DNA of 34,386 nt from Pseudoxanthomonas sp. (GTDB lineage Bacteria > Pseudomonadota > Gammaproteobacteria > Xanthomonadales > Xanthomonadaceae), in NCBI GenBank assembly GCA_017745195.1, contig JAGHZW010000099.1:1536-35921 (forward strand). The letters run 5' to 3'. The position numbers and the translations under genes were made by a program. Of the stretch, positions 18,390 to 26,304 are shown one piece after another. Numbering within the stretch: the stretch's first letter is position 1; every line of letters starts with the position of its first letter. The notes beneath the pieces are model-generated. The model was not told the DNA's origin and did not search any database. It worked only from the letters and a program-made list of their open reading frames with translations.

Positions 18390-19604
18390 TCAGCCGGCCG
18401 CGACGGGCTGTCGCACCGGCAGCACGATGCGGAAACGCGAGCCCTCGCCCATGCGGCTGTCGACGTCGATCCGGCCGTGGTGCTTGGCGACGATACCGTA
18501 GGAGATCGACAGGCCCAGCCCGGTGCCCTTGCCCACCGGCTTGGTGGTGAAGAACGGATCGAAGATGCGCTGCTGCGCCTCCGGCGGGATGCCCGGGCCG
18601 CTGTCGGCAATCTCGACCCAGACCTCGTCGCCGTCGTGGCCGGTCTCGACGCGGATGCTGCCGCGTTCGCCGATCGCCTGGCCGGCATTGATCAGTATGT
18701 TCATGAACACCTGGTTGAGCTCGGACGGCAGGCACTCCACCGGCGGCAGCGTGCCGTAGTGCTTCTCCAGCGTGGTGTTGTACTTGAGCTCGTTCCAGAT
18801 GATGTTGAGGGTCGACTCCAGTCCGGCGTGCAGGTCGACCAGCTTCCACGACTCGTCGCGCTCGCTGCGCGAGAAGTCCTTGAGGTCCTTGACGATCCGG
18901 GTGACCCGCTCGATCCCTTCGCGCGATTCGGTCATCAGCTGCGGCAGGTCGCGGCTGATGAAATCGATGTCCAGGCGCGAACGGGTCTGATCGATCTCCG
19001 GGATCATCGCCCGCGGATCGGGCGAGCGCAGGGCGCGCTCGTAGGCGTCGATCAGCGCGAACAGGCTGTGCAGGTATTCCTGCAGGCTGCCCAGGTTGGA
19101 ATGGACGTAACCGATCGGGTTGTTGATCTCGTGGGCCACGCCGGCGGCGAGCTGGCCGATCGAGGCCAGCTTCTCCGACTGCAGCAGCTTCTCCTGCGCG
19201 GCGGTCAGGCGCACGTTCAGTTCGGCGTGGCGGCGCAGCAGGTCCTGTTCGTAGAAGCGCAGCTGGCGCAGGTCCTGCATCACCACCAGGAAATGCCCGC
19301 CCTCTTCGGCGGTGAAGTACGCGTGGGCCATGAGGATGGCGTCTTCGCCGAACGACAGGTGCCCGTTCCAGCGGCCGCTGGTCCGTGCCTGCGCCAGCGC
19401 TTCGCGCGGCAGCAGCTGTTCCAGGGTCAGCCCGCTGGCCAGTTCGCGCGGGTAGCAATCGCGGCACAGGGTGTGCGCGGACGGATTGGCGTACAGCAGG
19501 CGGCTGTCGGCGTCGTAAAGGAGTACGCCCTCGAGCATGTGGTCGCTCAGGGCATGCAGGGTCTGCACGGAAGGCACGCGGCCTGCGTTGGAGTTTTCGG
19601 TCAC
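18390..19604 (-). CDS. Soluble PAS sensor histidine kinase (HisKA/HATPase)
   Basis: This 404-residue cytoplasmic kinase has no membrane helix. A PAS domain covers about residues 12-112 ([23 protein letters not shown]). A coiled coil (112-148) leads to the H-box, with H158 in [15 protein letters not shown]. The N-box is [17 protein letters not shown]1 is DSGPGIP, the F-box is FDPFFTTKP and G2 is GTGLGLSIS. The second H-box to N-box stretch is long and helical, as in kinases of the AtoS/ZraS group. No response regulator gene follows, so the convergent RavR-like protein or an unlinked regulator may be its partner. The start is GTG 19604, about 30 bases after a TAGAAT -10 candidate (19635-19640). 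Confidence 0.9.
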   Translation of the reverse strand: MTENSNAGRVPSVQTLHALSDHMLEGVLLYDADSRLLYANPSAHTLCRDCYPRELASGLTLEQLLPREALAQARTSGRWNGHLSFGEDAILMAHAYFTAEEGGHFLVVMQDLRQLRFYEQDLLRRHAELNVRLTAAQEKLLQSEKLASIGQLAAGVAHEINNPIGYVHSNLGSLQEYLHSLFALIDAYERALRSPDPRAMIPEIDQTRSRLDIDFISRDLPQLMTESREGIERVTRIVKDLKDFSRSERDESWKLVDLHAGLESTLNIIWNELKYNTTLEKHYGTLPPVECLPSELNQVFMNILINAGQAIGERGSIRVETGHDGDEVWVEIADSGPGIPPEAQQRIFDPFFTTKPVGKGTGLGLSISYGIVAKHHGRIDVDSRMGEGSRFRIVLPVRQPVAAG

Positions 19605-19671
19605 GGCTTCGCCAGGCGGGAGTTCACAGCCCGGATTCTAGCCGGCCGCGCGCGTGCGGCCGCGCGTGCGG

Positions 19672-20019
19672 TCACACCACGGCCAGTTCGCGGCGCAGCT
19701 GCAGTTGTTGCGCCTGGCCCTGCGCGTCGTAGGCCGGCGCGCTCTCGGCACGGCCGAGGTGGCGCAGCGCCCAGTTGACCTCGCGCCGCCGCCGCGCCAG
19801 CAATGCGCCGTTGCTGCGGTTGGCCTCGGCCAGTTCGGCCAGGCGCTCGCCACGGCCGTCGGGCAGGTCCGCTTCCAGCCGGCGCAGGGCCGACAGCTTG
19901 TCCTGGGTGGAGCGCACCAGCAGCTCGATGTCGTGGCCCAGCAGCGCCCGCCGCTCGTCGGCCAGCGCGGAAGCCAGCCGGTCGAGCGCGTCGTCGCTGG
20001 GCAGGGCCGCGGCGTGCAC
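19672..20019 (-). CDS. flgN: FlgN, export chaperone for FlgK and FlgL
   Basis: The 115-residue, almost entirely helical protein (DDALDRLASALADERRALL, then DKLSALRRLEADLPDGRGERLAELAEANRSNG) fits FlgN, which binds the C-termini of the hook-filament proteins FlgK and FlgL and brings them to the flagellar export gate. Sequence similarity in this family is weak; the call relies on the family pattern and on its place directly after flgM, 3 bases from its stop. The start is GTG 20019. A short GC hairpin (GGCCGC and GCGGCC, 19644-19661) lies downstream and may end the flgMN transcript. Confidence 0.88.
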   Translation of the reverse strand: MHAAALPSDDALDRLASALADERRALLGHDIELLVRSTQDKLSALRRLEADLPDGRGERLAELAEANRSNGALLARRRREVNWALRHLGRAESAPAYDAQGQAQQLQLRRELAVV

Positions 20020-20022
20020 CGG

Positions 20023-20331
20023 TCAGCCGCCGAGCTGCTTGTCCAGGTCGAGCATGCGCTCGGCGATCTTGCCCGGGTCGACCCGATAGGTGCCCGATTC
20101 CAGCGCCTGGCGGACCTGGGCGACGCGGGCCTGGTCGATCGCCGGGGCGACCGACAGCTCGCGCTGCAGGGCCTGCAGGCTGGTGGCCTGGCCGGTCAGG
20201 CGCAGGCTGTCGCCGGCCTGGCTGGCCTCGACCGGCGCGGAGCGGTCGGCGCCGGCAGCGGCCACGCGGCCTCCGACCGGACCGGTGCTGCGCACGACGG
20301 GGGGCGGGGTGCCTTCGATCTTCTGGCTCAT
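20023..20331 (-). CDS. flgM: FlgM, anti-sigma-28 factor
   Basis: The 102-residue protein has a disordered, Pro/Gly/Ala-rich N-half and the conserved C-terminal sigma-binding segment IDQARVAQVRQALESGTYRVDP, then KIAERMLDLDKQL. FlgM holds FliA (sigma-28) inactive until the hook is complete and FlgM is exported, releasing expression of late genes such as fliC. The gene is followed by flgN with a 3-base gap. A sigma-28-type promoter lies 31 bases upstream, giving the usual feedback in which FliA transcribes its own inhibitor. Confidence 0.96.
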   Translation of the reverse strand: MSQKIEGTPPPVVRSTGPVGGRVAAAGADRSAPVEASQAGDSLRLTGQATSLQALQRELSVAPAIDQARVAQVRQALESGTYRVDPGKIAERMLDLDKQLGG

Positions 20332-20362
20332 GGCGATGAGTCCTTTACGGGGTACGCCGGGG

Positions 20363-20390
20363 GTATCGGCGAGGGTTCGGGGAAACTTTA
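20363..20390 (-). promoter_or_regulatory. Sigma-28 promoter of flgM-flgN
   Basis: On the minus strand TAAAGTTT (20390-20383) is followed after 12 bases by GCCGATAC (20370-20363). Both boxes are almost perfect FliA elements. The spacer is one base longer than the usual 11. Confidence 0.7.
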
Positions 20391-20433
20391 GGGCCGCGGG
20401 GAAAGTTTTTTTTCGCGCCGGTATCAGCAGGGG

Positions 20434-21078
20434 TCAACGGGTCACCAGGACCTCGCCACCGGGACCGACCCGGCCCTGCAGCACGCGGCGCGAAGACAGG
20501 TTCTCGACCGCGACCCGCTCGTCCTCGCCGGCATCACCCAGGGCACGGCCGGCAACCCGCACTTCCACCCCGCCGCGCCGCGACACCAGCGCCACCTGGT
20601 CGCCGCGGCGGACCAGCCGTGGCGCGACCAGGTCGCCGGCCGACAGCACGGTGCCCGCGGTCAGCGTGCGCCGCGCCACCCGGCCGGTGGCCTGGGCCGC
20701 GTCGGACAGCACCGCCCCGGCGATCCGCGCGGTATCGCGGGTCTCGGTCGCCAGCGCATCGGCGGTGATCGCCTCGCCGGCGGCCACGCCACGCGCCAGC
20801 ACCAGCACCGGCTGGGTGCGCCGCACCTTCACCGGCACGAACAGCTTCCAGCCATCGGGGCAGCTGACCTCGACCGTGCCGGCCGTGGCCTGCTGCGCCT
20901 GCAGCGGCTGGCCGCAGGCCGGCATGCGCAGCGCCGGATCGAGGCTGGCCTCGGCCTGGCCCGCCGGCACCGCCCCGAGCGCGGCGGCGCGGATCGATTC
21001 CACCGGCTGGAATCCGCCGGCGGCCTGCGCCACCGTCATCGGCAGCACCAGCAGGAACATGAGCAATGAGCGCGGCAT
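20434..21078 (-). CDS. flgA: FlgA, P-ring assembly chaperone
   Basis: The 214-residue periplasmic protein helps FlgI form the P ring. A signal peptide (MPRSLLMFLLVLPMTVAQAAG) is followed by a variable N-region with a Cys pair (PACGQPL and EVSCPDGW). The C-terminal SAF-type domain has VLVLARGVAAGEAITADAL, LTAGTVLSAGDLVAPRLVRRGDQV and the end VENLSSRRVLQGRVGPGGEVLV. This last block is the family signature. The gene is divergent from cheV, with a sigma-54-type site upstream, and sits before flgM on the same strand; the gap contains flgM's own promoter. Confidence 0.95.
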   Translation of the reverse strand: MPRSLLMFLLVLPMTVAQAAGGFQPVESIRAAALGAVPAGQAEASLDPALRMPACGQPLQAQQATAGTVEVSCPDGWKLFVPVKVRRTQPVLVLARGVAAGEAITADALATETRDTARIAGAVLSDAAQATGRVARRTLTAGTVLSAGDLVAPRLVRRGDQVALVSRRGGVEVRVAGRALGDAGEDERVAVENLSSRRVLQGRVGPGGEVLVTR

Positions 21079-21111
21079 GGCGACCTCGGCACGGAACGTC
21101 GGCAGGCGTCA

Positions 21112-21128
21112 TGCAAGCGCCATGCCGC
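21112..21128 (-). promoter_or_regulatory. Sigma-54-type promoter of flgA
   Basis: On the minus strand CGGCATGGCGCTTGCAT has GG and GC separated by exactly 10 bases, as in the -24/-12 consensus TGGCAC-N5-TTGC. The position is about 35 bases before the flgA start. Confidence 0.6.
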
Positions 21129-21160
21129 GGCGACCGATCAGGCCGCCCGTCGCCGCGCCG

Positions 21161-21217
21161 CCGTGCTCAAGTCGGCGCCGGACACGCCGCCATGCTCAAG
21201 TCGGCGCCGGCCACGCC
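21161..21217 (+). repeat. Tandem duplication of the cheV promoter region
   Basis: Two 28-bp copies (21161-21188 and 21190-21217) with a 29-bp period differ at only two positions. Each contains GCTCAAGTCGGCGCCGG. The second copy runs into GCCGATAG, and the first runs into GCCGCCAT at the same place. Confidence 0.85.
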
Positions 21218-21222
21218 GATAG
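21196..21222 (+). promoter_or_regulatory. Sigma-28 promoter of cheV
   Basis: TCAAGTCG-N11-GCCGATAG keeps the FliA spacing and a nearly perfect -10. The -35 is the C-variant (TCAAGT for TAAAGT). The -10 ends 7 bases before the cheV ATG, so the transcript is predicted to start at or next to it. Confidence 0.65.
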
Positions 21223-21229
21223 GGGGCAC

Positions 21230-22174
21230 ATGGCGCACAACCTGCTCAACCGCATCGACCAGCGCACCCGCCTTGCCGGCCACAACCGGCTGGCATTGCT
21301 CCTGTTCCGGCTTGGCGGCCGGCAGCTGTTCGGGGTCAACGTGTTCAAGGTGCAGGAGGTGCTGCGGCGGCCGCCGCTGTTCCAGCTGCCGGGCCTGCCC
21401 TCGCAGTTCGCCGGCGTAGCCGACGTGCGCGGCCGCTCGGTGCCGGTGCTGGACCTGGGCCTGGCGATCGGCCATCCCGAACGCGACACCGCCGCCGACG
21501 ACGGCACCCACTACCTGGTGGTGACAGAGTTCAACCGCTCGGTGCAGGGCTTCCTGGTCAGCGGCGTGGAGCGAATCGTCAACATCGCGGTGGAAGACAT
21601 CCACCCACCGCCGGACCTGGGCACCCAGGGCAGTTACCTGACCGCGGTCACCCGCTTCCAGGACGCGCTGATCCAGGTGATCGACGTGGAGAGCGTGCTG
21701 GCCGACATCACCCAGGCGCGGATGGACGCGACGCTGGACCCCGCGCTGGCCCTGCCCGCCGACGCCCCGCCGCTGCAGGTGCTGGTGGTGGACGACTCGC
21801 GCGTGGCCCGGCAGCAGATCCGCAGCGTGCTCGACCAGCTCGGCGTCGGCGTGACCCTGCTGTCCGACGGCCGCCAGGCGCTGGACCACCTCCTGCAGGT
21901 GCATGCCGGCGGCGAGAACCCGGCCGAACGCTACGCCATGGTCATCTCCGACATCGAGATGCCGGCGATGGACGGCTACACCCTGACGACGGAAATCCGG
22001 CGCCACCCCGGGCTGGCCGGCCTGTACGTGCTGTTGCACACCTCGCTGTCGGGCGTGTTCAACAACGCCATGGTCGAACGCGTGGGCGCCAACGCCTTCG
22101 TCGCCAAGTACAGCCCGCACGAGCTGGCCGAGCACGTGCTGGCACGGCTGCACGAGGTCGCCCGCGCGGCCTGA
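21230..22174 (+). CDS. cheV: CheV, CheW-REC chemotaxis coupling protein
   Basis: The 314-residue cytoplasmic protein couples receptors to the CheA kinase and can be phosphorylated. The N-terminal CheW-like domain (about 18-165) has LLLFRLGGRQLFGVNVFKVQEVL, GVADVRGRSVPVLDLG and VIDVESVLADI. The C-terminal receiver (about 182-310) has VVDDSRVAR, phospho-acceptor D in VISDIEMPAMDGY, and K in FVAKYSP. ATG 21230 is the only start that keeps the conserved IDQRTRLAGHNR N-terminus. The gene lies between flgA (divergent) and flgB, its common place in gamma-proteobacterial flagellar loci, and has its own sigma-28 promoter. Confidence 0.96.
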   Translation: MAHNLLNRIDQRTRLAGHNRLALLLFRLGGRQLFGVNVFKVQEVLRRPPLFQLPGLPSQFAGVADVRGRSVPVLDLGLAIGHPERDTAADDGTHYLVVTEFNRSVQGFLVSGVERIVNIAVEDIHPPPDLGTQGSYLTAVTRFQDALIQVIDVESVLADITQARMDATLDPALALPADAPPLQVLVVDDSRVARQQIRSVLDQLGVGVTLLSDGRQALDHLLQVHAGGENPAERYAMVISDIEMPAMDGYTLTTEIRRHPGLAGLYVLLHTSLSGVFNNAMVERVGANAFVAKYSPHELAEHVLARLHEVARAA

Positions 22175-22216
22175 GTCCCCTGCCCGGCGGCCTCGCGCCG
22201 CGGCGACCCGCCTTTC

Positions 22217-22232
22217 TGGCACGGCGCTTGCC
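22217..22232 (+). promoter_or_regulatory. Sigma-54 promoter of the flgB operon
   Basis: TGGCACGGCGCTTGCC fits the RpoN consensus TGGCAC-N5-TTGC nearly perfectly, with GG and GC 10 bases apart. It lies 32 bases upstream of the flgB ATG. An AGG ribosome-binding site precedes flgB. Confidence 0.85.
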
Positions 22233-22264
22233 TGTGTGACGGCATCAGTCCGTCCGGAGGCGGC

Positions 22265-22681
22265 ATGTCCAATCCGATCTCGTCCTACCTGGGGATCCAC
22301 GCCGACGCCCTGCCCCTGCGCGAGCAGCGGATGAAGCTGATCGCCAGCAACCTGGCCAATGCCGACACCCCCGGATACAAGGCCCAGGACATCGATTTCA
22401 ACGCCGCCCTGGACGCGGCCCGGCTGCAGCGCGAAGGCGCGGCCGGTCCCGCCGGCAGCCTGGCGACGACCCAGGAAGGCCACCTGTCCGACGCGATCGC
22501 CACCGGCCAGATGCCGTTCCAGCTCGCCCGCCAGTCCAGCCAGCCCAGCCTCGACGGCAACACCGTGGACCCGGATGCCGAGCGCGCCGCCTACGGCCGC
22601 GCCGCGCTGGAGTACCGCGCCTCGCTGAGCTTCGTCGAATCCAAGGTGCGCACCCTGCTCACCGCGATTACCGGTCAGTAA
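22265..22681 (+). CDS. flgB: FlgB, proximal rod protein
   Basis: The 138-residue rod subunit joins the MS ring to the flagellar rod. Its N-terminal block (LREQRMKLIASNLANADTPGYKAQDIDF) is the rod/hook family signature. The C-terminal helix LEYRASLSFVESKVRTLLTAI completes the D0 coiled coil. It is exported by the flagellar type III apparatus and so lacks a signal peptide. It is the first gene of a plus-strand operon flgBCDEF behind a sigma-54-type promoter; CCGGAGG lies 4 bases before the ATG. Confidence 0.97.
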   Translation: MSNPISSYLGIHADALPLREQRMKLIASNLANADTPGYKAQDIDFNAALDAARLQREGAAGPAGSLATTQEGHLSDAIATGQMPFQLARQSSQPSLDGNTVDPDAERAAYGRAALEYRASLSFVESKVRTLLTAITGQ

Positions 22682-22707
22682 AGACCGTCAGTAGAGGAGC
22701 GCACGCC

Positions 22708-23115
22708 ATGAGCAACCTGCCGATCTTCGACGTCGCCGGCTCCGCGCTGCAGGCGCAGTCGGTGCGCCTGAGCACCATCGCCAGCAACCTGGCCAACGCC
22801 GATTCGGTGGCCGGTTCGCCAGACGCGGTCTACAAGCCGCTGGAACCGGTGTTCCAGGCCCAGCCGAACGCCACCGACCCCGGCCTGACCGGCGTGCGCG
22901 TGCGCGAGATCGCGCAGAGCGAGGCGCCGCCGGTGCGCCGCTACGAACCCGGCCATCCGCTCGCCGACGCCGACGGCTACGTGTACTCGCCCGACGTCGA
23001 TCCGGTGTCGCAGATGGTCAACCTGATCTCCGCCTCGCGCAATTACCAGGCCGGCGTGGAAGTCATCAACACGGCCAAGGAACTCGCCCTGGCCACCATT
23101 TCCATGGGCCGCTGA
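22708..23115 (+). CDS. flgC: FlgC, proximal rod protein
   Basis: This 135-residue rod subunit is close to the usual FlgC length. Markers are SNLPIFDVAGSALQAQSVRLSTIASNLANADSVAGSPD, the YKPLEPVFQAQ stretch, and the C-terminal VSQMVNLISASRNYQAGVEVINTAKELALATI. It follows flgB by 26 bases, with GAGGAG upstream of the ATG, and precedes flgD. Confidence 0.98.
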   Translation: MSNLPIFDVAGSALQAQSVRLSTIASNLANADSVAGSPDAVYKPLEPVFQAQPNATDPGLTGVRVREIAQSEAPPVRRYEPGHPLADADGYVYSPDVDPVSQMVNLISASRNYQAGVEVINTAKELALATISMGR

Positions 23116-23126
23116 GGAACCCGCAC

Positions 23127-23798
23127 GTGAGCACGATCGCTTCCGACATCTATTCAAGCCTCGGCCTCACCGGCACGACCGGCACGACCGCCGCGAAGAA
23201 GGAAGAGTCGCTCGGCCAGGCCGATTTCCTGCGCCTGATGACCGAGCAGCTGCAGCACCAGGATCCGCTCAAGCCGATGGAGAACAGCGCCTTCCTCGGC
23301 CAGCTCGCCCAGTTCTCCACCGTGCAGGGCATCCAGGACCTCAACACCCAGGTGCAGGATTTCTCCTCGGCGCTGGGCAACGACCAGGTGATGCGCGGCG
23401 CGGCGCTGGTCGGCCACCAGGTGCTGGTGCCGGCCTCGAAGCTGGCGCTGGGCGAAGACGGCGGCGCCAGCGGCGCGGTCGCCGCGCCGGAGGCCGGCAA
23501 CGTGACCTTCACCATCACCGACGCCAACGGCAGCAAGGTCCGCGAGTTCACCGTCGCCGCCGACAAGGCCGGCGAGGTCGCCTTCAACTGGGACGGCAGC
23601 GACGGACTGGGCAACCGCCTGCCCGCCGGGAGCTACGGCATCAGCGCCAGCCACAAGGCTGGCGACGGCACCGAGAGCAAGCTCGACACCTACGTCAGCG
23701 GCACCGTCGACAGCGTCACCGTCGGCACCGACGGCCTCTACCTCGACCTGCCCGGCCTGGGCACCGTCCCGCTCGATTACGTGCTCCGCGTCAGCTGA
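23127..23798 (+). CDS. flgD: FlgD, hook-assembly scaffold (hook cap)
   Basis: The 223-residue cap protein directs FlgE polymerisation at the growing hook. The conserved N-terminal part is QADFLRLMTEQLQHQDPLKPMENSAFLGQLAQFSTVQGI. A FlgD Ig/Tudor-like region follows (FTITDANGSKVREFTV, AFNWDGSDGLGNRLPAGSYGI). The start is GTG 23127, 11 bases after flgC, and the only one keeping the full N-terminal domain. Confidence 0.97.
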   Translation: MSTIASDIYSSLGLTGTTGTTAAKKEESLGQADFLRLMTEQLQHQDPLKPMENSAFLGQLAQFSTVQGIQDLNTQVQDFSSALGNDQVMRGAALVGHQVLVPASKLALGEDGGASGAVAAPEAGNVTFTITDANGSKVREFTVAADKAGEVAFNWDGSDGLGNRLPAGSYGISASHKAGDGTESKLDTYVSGTVDSVTVGTDGLYLDLPGLGTVPLDYVLRVS

Positions 23799-23841
23799 GC
23801 CTTCCGAACACGCCACGCAAGACTTCACGCAGGAGTCCGCC

Positions 23842-25065
23842 ATGAGCTTCAACACCTCGCTGTCCGGCATCAATGCCGCCAATTCCGATCTCAACGTCAC
23901 CGCCAACAACATCGCCAACGTCAACACGACCGGCTTCAAGGAATCGCGCGCCGAGTTCGCCGACCTGTTCTCGTACACCACGTACGGGCTGTCGCGGAAC
24001 GCGATCGGCGCCGGCGTGAAGGTCAGCAACGTGGCCCAGCAGTTCTCGCAGGGCAACATCGACCCGACCGGGCGCAGTCTGGACTTCGCCATCGACGGCG
24101 AAGGCTTCTTCACGGTCGACAAGAACGGCAACACGCTGTACACGCGCGCCGGCAACTTCCAGACCGACAACCAGGGCTATGTCGTCACCCCCGACGGCGC
24201 GCGCCTGCAGGTGTTCGCGCCCAACGCCGGCGGCAACGGCTTCGACGTCGGCCGCCTGTCGGACCTGCAGCTGCTGACCACCGACAGCCCGCCGCAACAG
24301 ACCAGCATGGTCAACCTGATGGTCACCCTGCCCGGCAACGCGTCCGCGCCGGTGGTGAGCCCGTTCGATCCGGCCGATCCGAACAGCTACACCTCCTCCA
24401 GCGGCGGCGTGACCGTGTACGACTCGCTGGGCGTGAGCCACGTGCAGACCTCGTACTTCGTCAAGACCGCCAACCCGAACGAGTGGCAAGTCCACAACTA
24501 CGTGGACGGCACCGCGGTCGGCGCGCCGGCGACGCTGCAGTTCTCCGACACCGGCACCCTGACCAGCCCGGCCAGCGGCCAGGTGGTGATGGATCCGTAC
24601 ACGCCCGGCACCGGCGCCGGCACGCTGGACATGACCCTGGACCTGTCCGGCAGCACCCAGTACGGCAGCGCGTTCGCCCTGCGCGACGTACGCCAGGACG
24701 GCTACGCCGCCGGCAAGCTCAGCGAGATCAGCGTGGGCGAGGACGGCGTCGTGTTCGCCCGCTACAACAACGGCGATGACCGGGCCCTGGGCCAGGTCGC
24801 GCTGACCAACTTCGTCAATCCGCAGGGCCTGCAGTCGCAGGGCAACAACATGTGGGGCGCGACCAACGCCTCGGGCGTGCCGCGCACCGGTGCGCCGGCC
24901 AGCTCCGACTTCGGCCAGATCCAGGCCGGTGCGCTGGAGTCCTCGACCGTGGACCTGACCGAGCAGCTGGTGAACATGATCGTGGCCCAGCGCAACTTCC
25001 AGGCCAACGCGCAGATGATCTCGACCCAGGACCAGACCACCCAGACGGTGATCAACATCCGCTGA
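23842..25065 (+). CDS. flgE: FlgE, flagellar hook protein
   Basis: The 407-residue hook subunit begins SFNTSLSGINAANSDLNVTANNIANVNTTGFKESRAEF, the D0 signature of hook proteins. It contains LDFAIDGEGFF, FlgE D2-type central sequence, and ends with SNVAQQ-family helices: LTEQLVNMIVAQRNFQANAQMISTQDQ. Length agrees with E. coli FlgE (about 400). AGGAG lies upstream of the ATG. It forms the flexible joint between rod and filament. Confidence 0.98.
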   Translation: MSFNTSLSGINAANSDLNVTANNIANVNTTGFKESRAEFADLFSYTTYGLSRNAIGAGVKVSNVAQQFSQGNIDPTGRSLDFAIDGEGFFTVDKNGNTLYTRAGNFQTDNQGYVVTPDGARLQVFAPNAGGNGFDVGRLSDLQLLTTDSPPQQTSMVNLMVTLPGNASAPVVSPFDPADPNSYTSSSGGVTVYDSLGVSHVQTSYFVKTANPNEWQVHNYVDGTAVGAPATLQFSDTGTLTSPASGQVVMDPYTPGTGAGTLDMTLDLSGSTQYGSAFALRDVRQDGYAAGKLSEISVGEDGVVFARYNNGDDRALGQVALTNFVNPQGLQSQGNNMWGATNASGVPRTGAPASSDFGQIQAGALESSTVDLTEQLVNMIVAQRNFQANAQMISTQDQTTQTVINIR

Positions 25066-25092
25066 CGCGGCACCGCCTGACGGAGACCACGC

Positions 25093-25845
25093 ATGGACAA
25101 GGCCCTCTACATCGCGATGACCGGCGCCCGCGCCACCCTGCAGGCGCAGGGCACGGTCTCGCACAACCTGGCCAACGCGGACACCGCCGGCTTCAAGGCG
25201 GCACTGGCCAACACCGAGGCCTTCCCCGTGCGTGGCGCCGGCTATGGTTCGCGCGTGGCCGCCATGCACGTCGACCAGGGCTTCAACGCGCTGGCCGGCG
25301 CGCAGCAGGTGACCGGCAACCCGCTCGACGTATCGCTGCAGGCCGACCGCTGGCTGGCGGTGCAGGCGCCCGACGGCAGCGAGGCCTATACCCGCGCCGG
25401 AAACCTGTCGCTGACCCCCAACGGCCAGCTGGTCACCGCCGGTGGCCGGCCGCTGCTGGACCAGGCCGGCAACCCGGTCACCCTGCCCCCGCACCAGGCG
25501 CTGGAGATCGGCCAGGACGGCACGATCTCGATCCAGCCGCTGGGCGAAGGCGCCGACACCATGGCCACGGTCGGCCGGATCAAGGTGGTCGAGGCCGCGC
25601 CCGAACGCCTGACCCGCGGCCTGGACGGGCTGATGCGCAACACCGATCCGCAGCAGCCGCTGGCCCAGGCCACCGGCGCGGTGATGACCACCGGCGCGCT
25701 CGAGCAGAGCAATGTCGACGCGGCCGGCGCGCTGGTGCAGATGATCCAGCTGCAGCGCCAGTTCGAGATGCAGGTCAAGGTGATCAGCCGGGGCGACGAC
25801 AACGCGCAGTCGGCCAACACCCTGCTGAGGTTGAGCGGCGGCTGA
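25093..25845 (+). CDS. flgF: FlgF, distal/proximal rod protein
   Basis: The 250-residue rod subunit begins DKALYIAMTGARATLQAQGTVSHNLANADTAGFKAAL, contains PLDVSLQADRWLAVQAPDGSEAYTR, and ends NVDAAGALVQMIQLQRQFEMQVKVISRGDDNAQSAN. Length and motifs match FlgF. It lies 27 bases after flgE. Unlike the usual arrangement, flgG does not follow directly: a 499-bp spacer intervenes, so flgF is probably the last gene of the first operon. Confidence 0.97.
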   Translation: MDKALYIAMTGARATLQAQGTVSHNLANADTAGFKAALANTEAFPVRGAGYGSRVAAMHVDQGFNALAGAQQVTGNPLDVSLQADRWLAVQAPDGSEAYTRAGNLSLTPNGQLVTAGGRPLLDQAGNPVTLPPHQALEIGQDGTISIQPLGEGADTMATVGRIKVVEAAPERLTRGLDGLMRNTDPQQPLAQATGAVMTTGALEQSNVDAAGALVQMIQLQRQFEMQVKVISRGDDNAQSANTLLRLSGG

Positions 25846-25980
25846 TTTCCACGCGGCCGGTACCGGAGGCAAGGCGCGGCGAGCTGCCGGTGGGCGGCGG
25901 GGCTGCCGAGGCAAAGCGCAGCGATCCGATGGCTGGCCGGAAGCGCCGCGACGAGGGGCTCCCTTCTGCGAATGTCCCCC

Positions 25981-26003
25981 GGCAGCGGCCGATGGCCGCT
26001 GCC
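25981..26003 (+). terminator. Hairpin downstream of flgF, likely end of flgBCDEF transcript
   Basis: A perfect 10-bp stem (GGCAGCGGCC and GGCCGCTGCC) closes a 3-nt loop. It is followed by TCCTCATTGATTT, moderately T-rich. It lies 135 bases after the flgF stop. Confidence 0.55.
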
Positions 26004-26195
26004 TCCTCATTGATTTCGCGACGGGAACCGCTCGCCACGGCGCTCCGCGTGGCATGCGGTTCAAGAGTCAAGGCGCTGGCGCCTTTGCCTTTCGGCCTCG
26101 TCCTGATCGAGCGAAGCGACGATCGCAAAGCGGCCTGAAGACGCGTCGGACCGGGTGGGTCGTGGCAGCGGCCATGGATCGCCGCGGTAGCGAGT

Positions 26196-26213
26196 GCGTA
26201 CAGGGATGTACGC
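26196..26213. repeat. Inverted repeat, candidate core of a dispersed intergenic element
   Basis: GCGTACA and TGTACGC form a perfect 7-bp stem around GGGA. It is preceded by GCGGTAGCGAGT and followed by CCGAGCGGCCGCG. The resemblance to family-level repeats is from memory and the boundaries are unknown. Confidence 0.4.
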
Positions 26214-26287
26214 CCGAGCGGCCGCGACCTGCCCGGCCCGGCGCGGCTCCCGCCGGAGCCGACGCATCCACCCCGCCCTCCACCGTT

Positions 26288-26304
26288 CTGGCACGCCGCA
26301 TGCA
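26288..26304 (+). promoter_or_regulatory. Sigma-54 promoter of the flgG operon
   Basis: CTGGCACGCCGCATGCA carries GG (26290-26291) and GC (26302-26303) 10 bases apart in the TGGCAC-N5-WTGC pattern. It lies 40 bases upstream of the flgG ATG and explains how flgG is transcribed after the long spacer. Confidence 0.75.

Noticed and set aside
20406-20413. Run of eight T bases between flgM and flgA as a terminator
   Set aside because: On the minus strand, in which flgA is read, it is an A run, and no stem precedes it on the plus strand. It may instead be an A-tract upstream of the flgM promoter.
23791-26064. A 757-residue minus-strand open frame across flgE and flgF
   Set aside because: It is the antisense of the hook and rod genes, with low-complexity Gly/Val/Arg/His composition and no recognisable domain.
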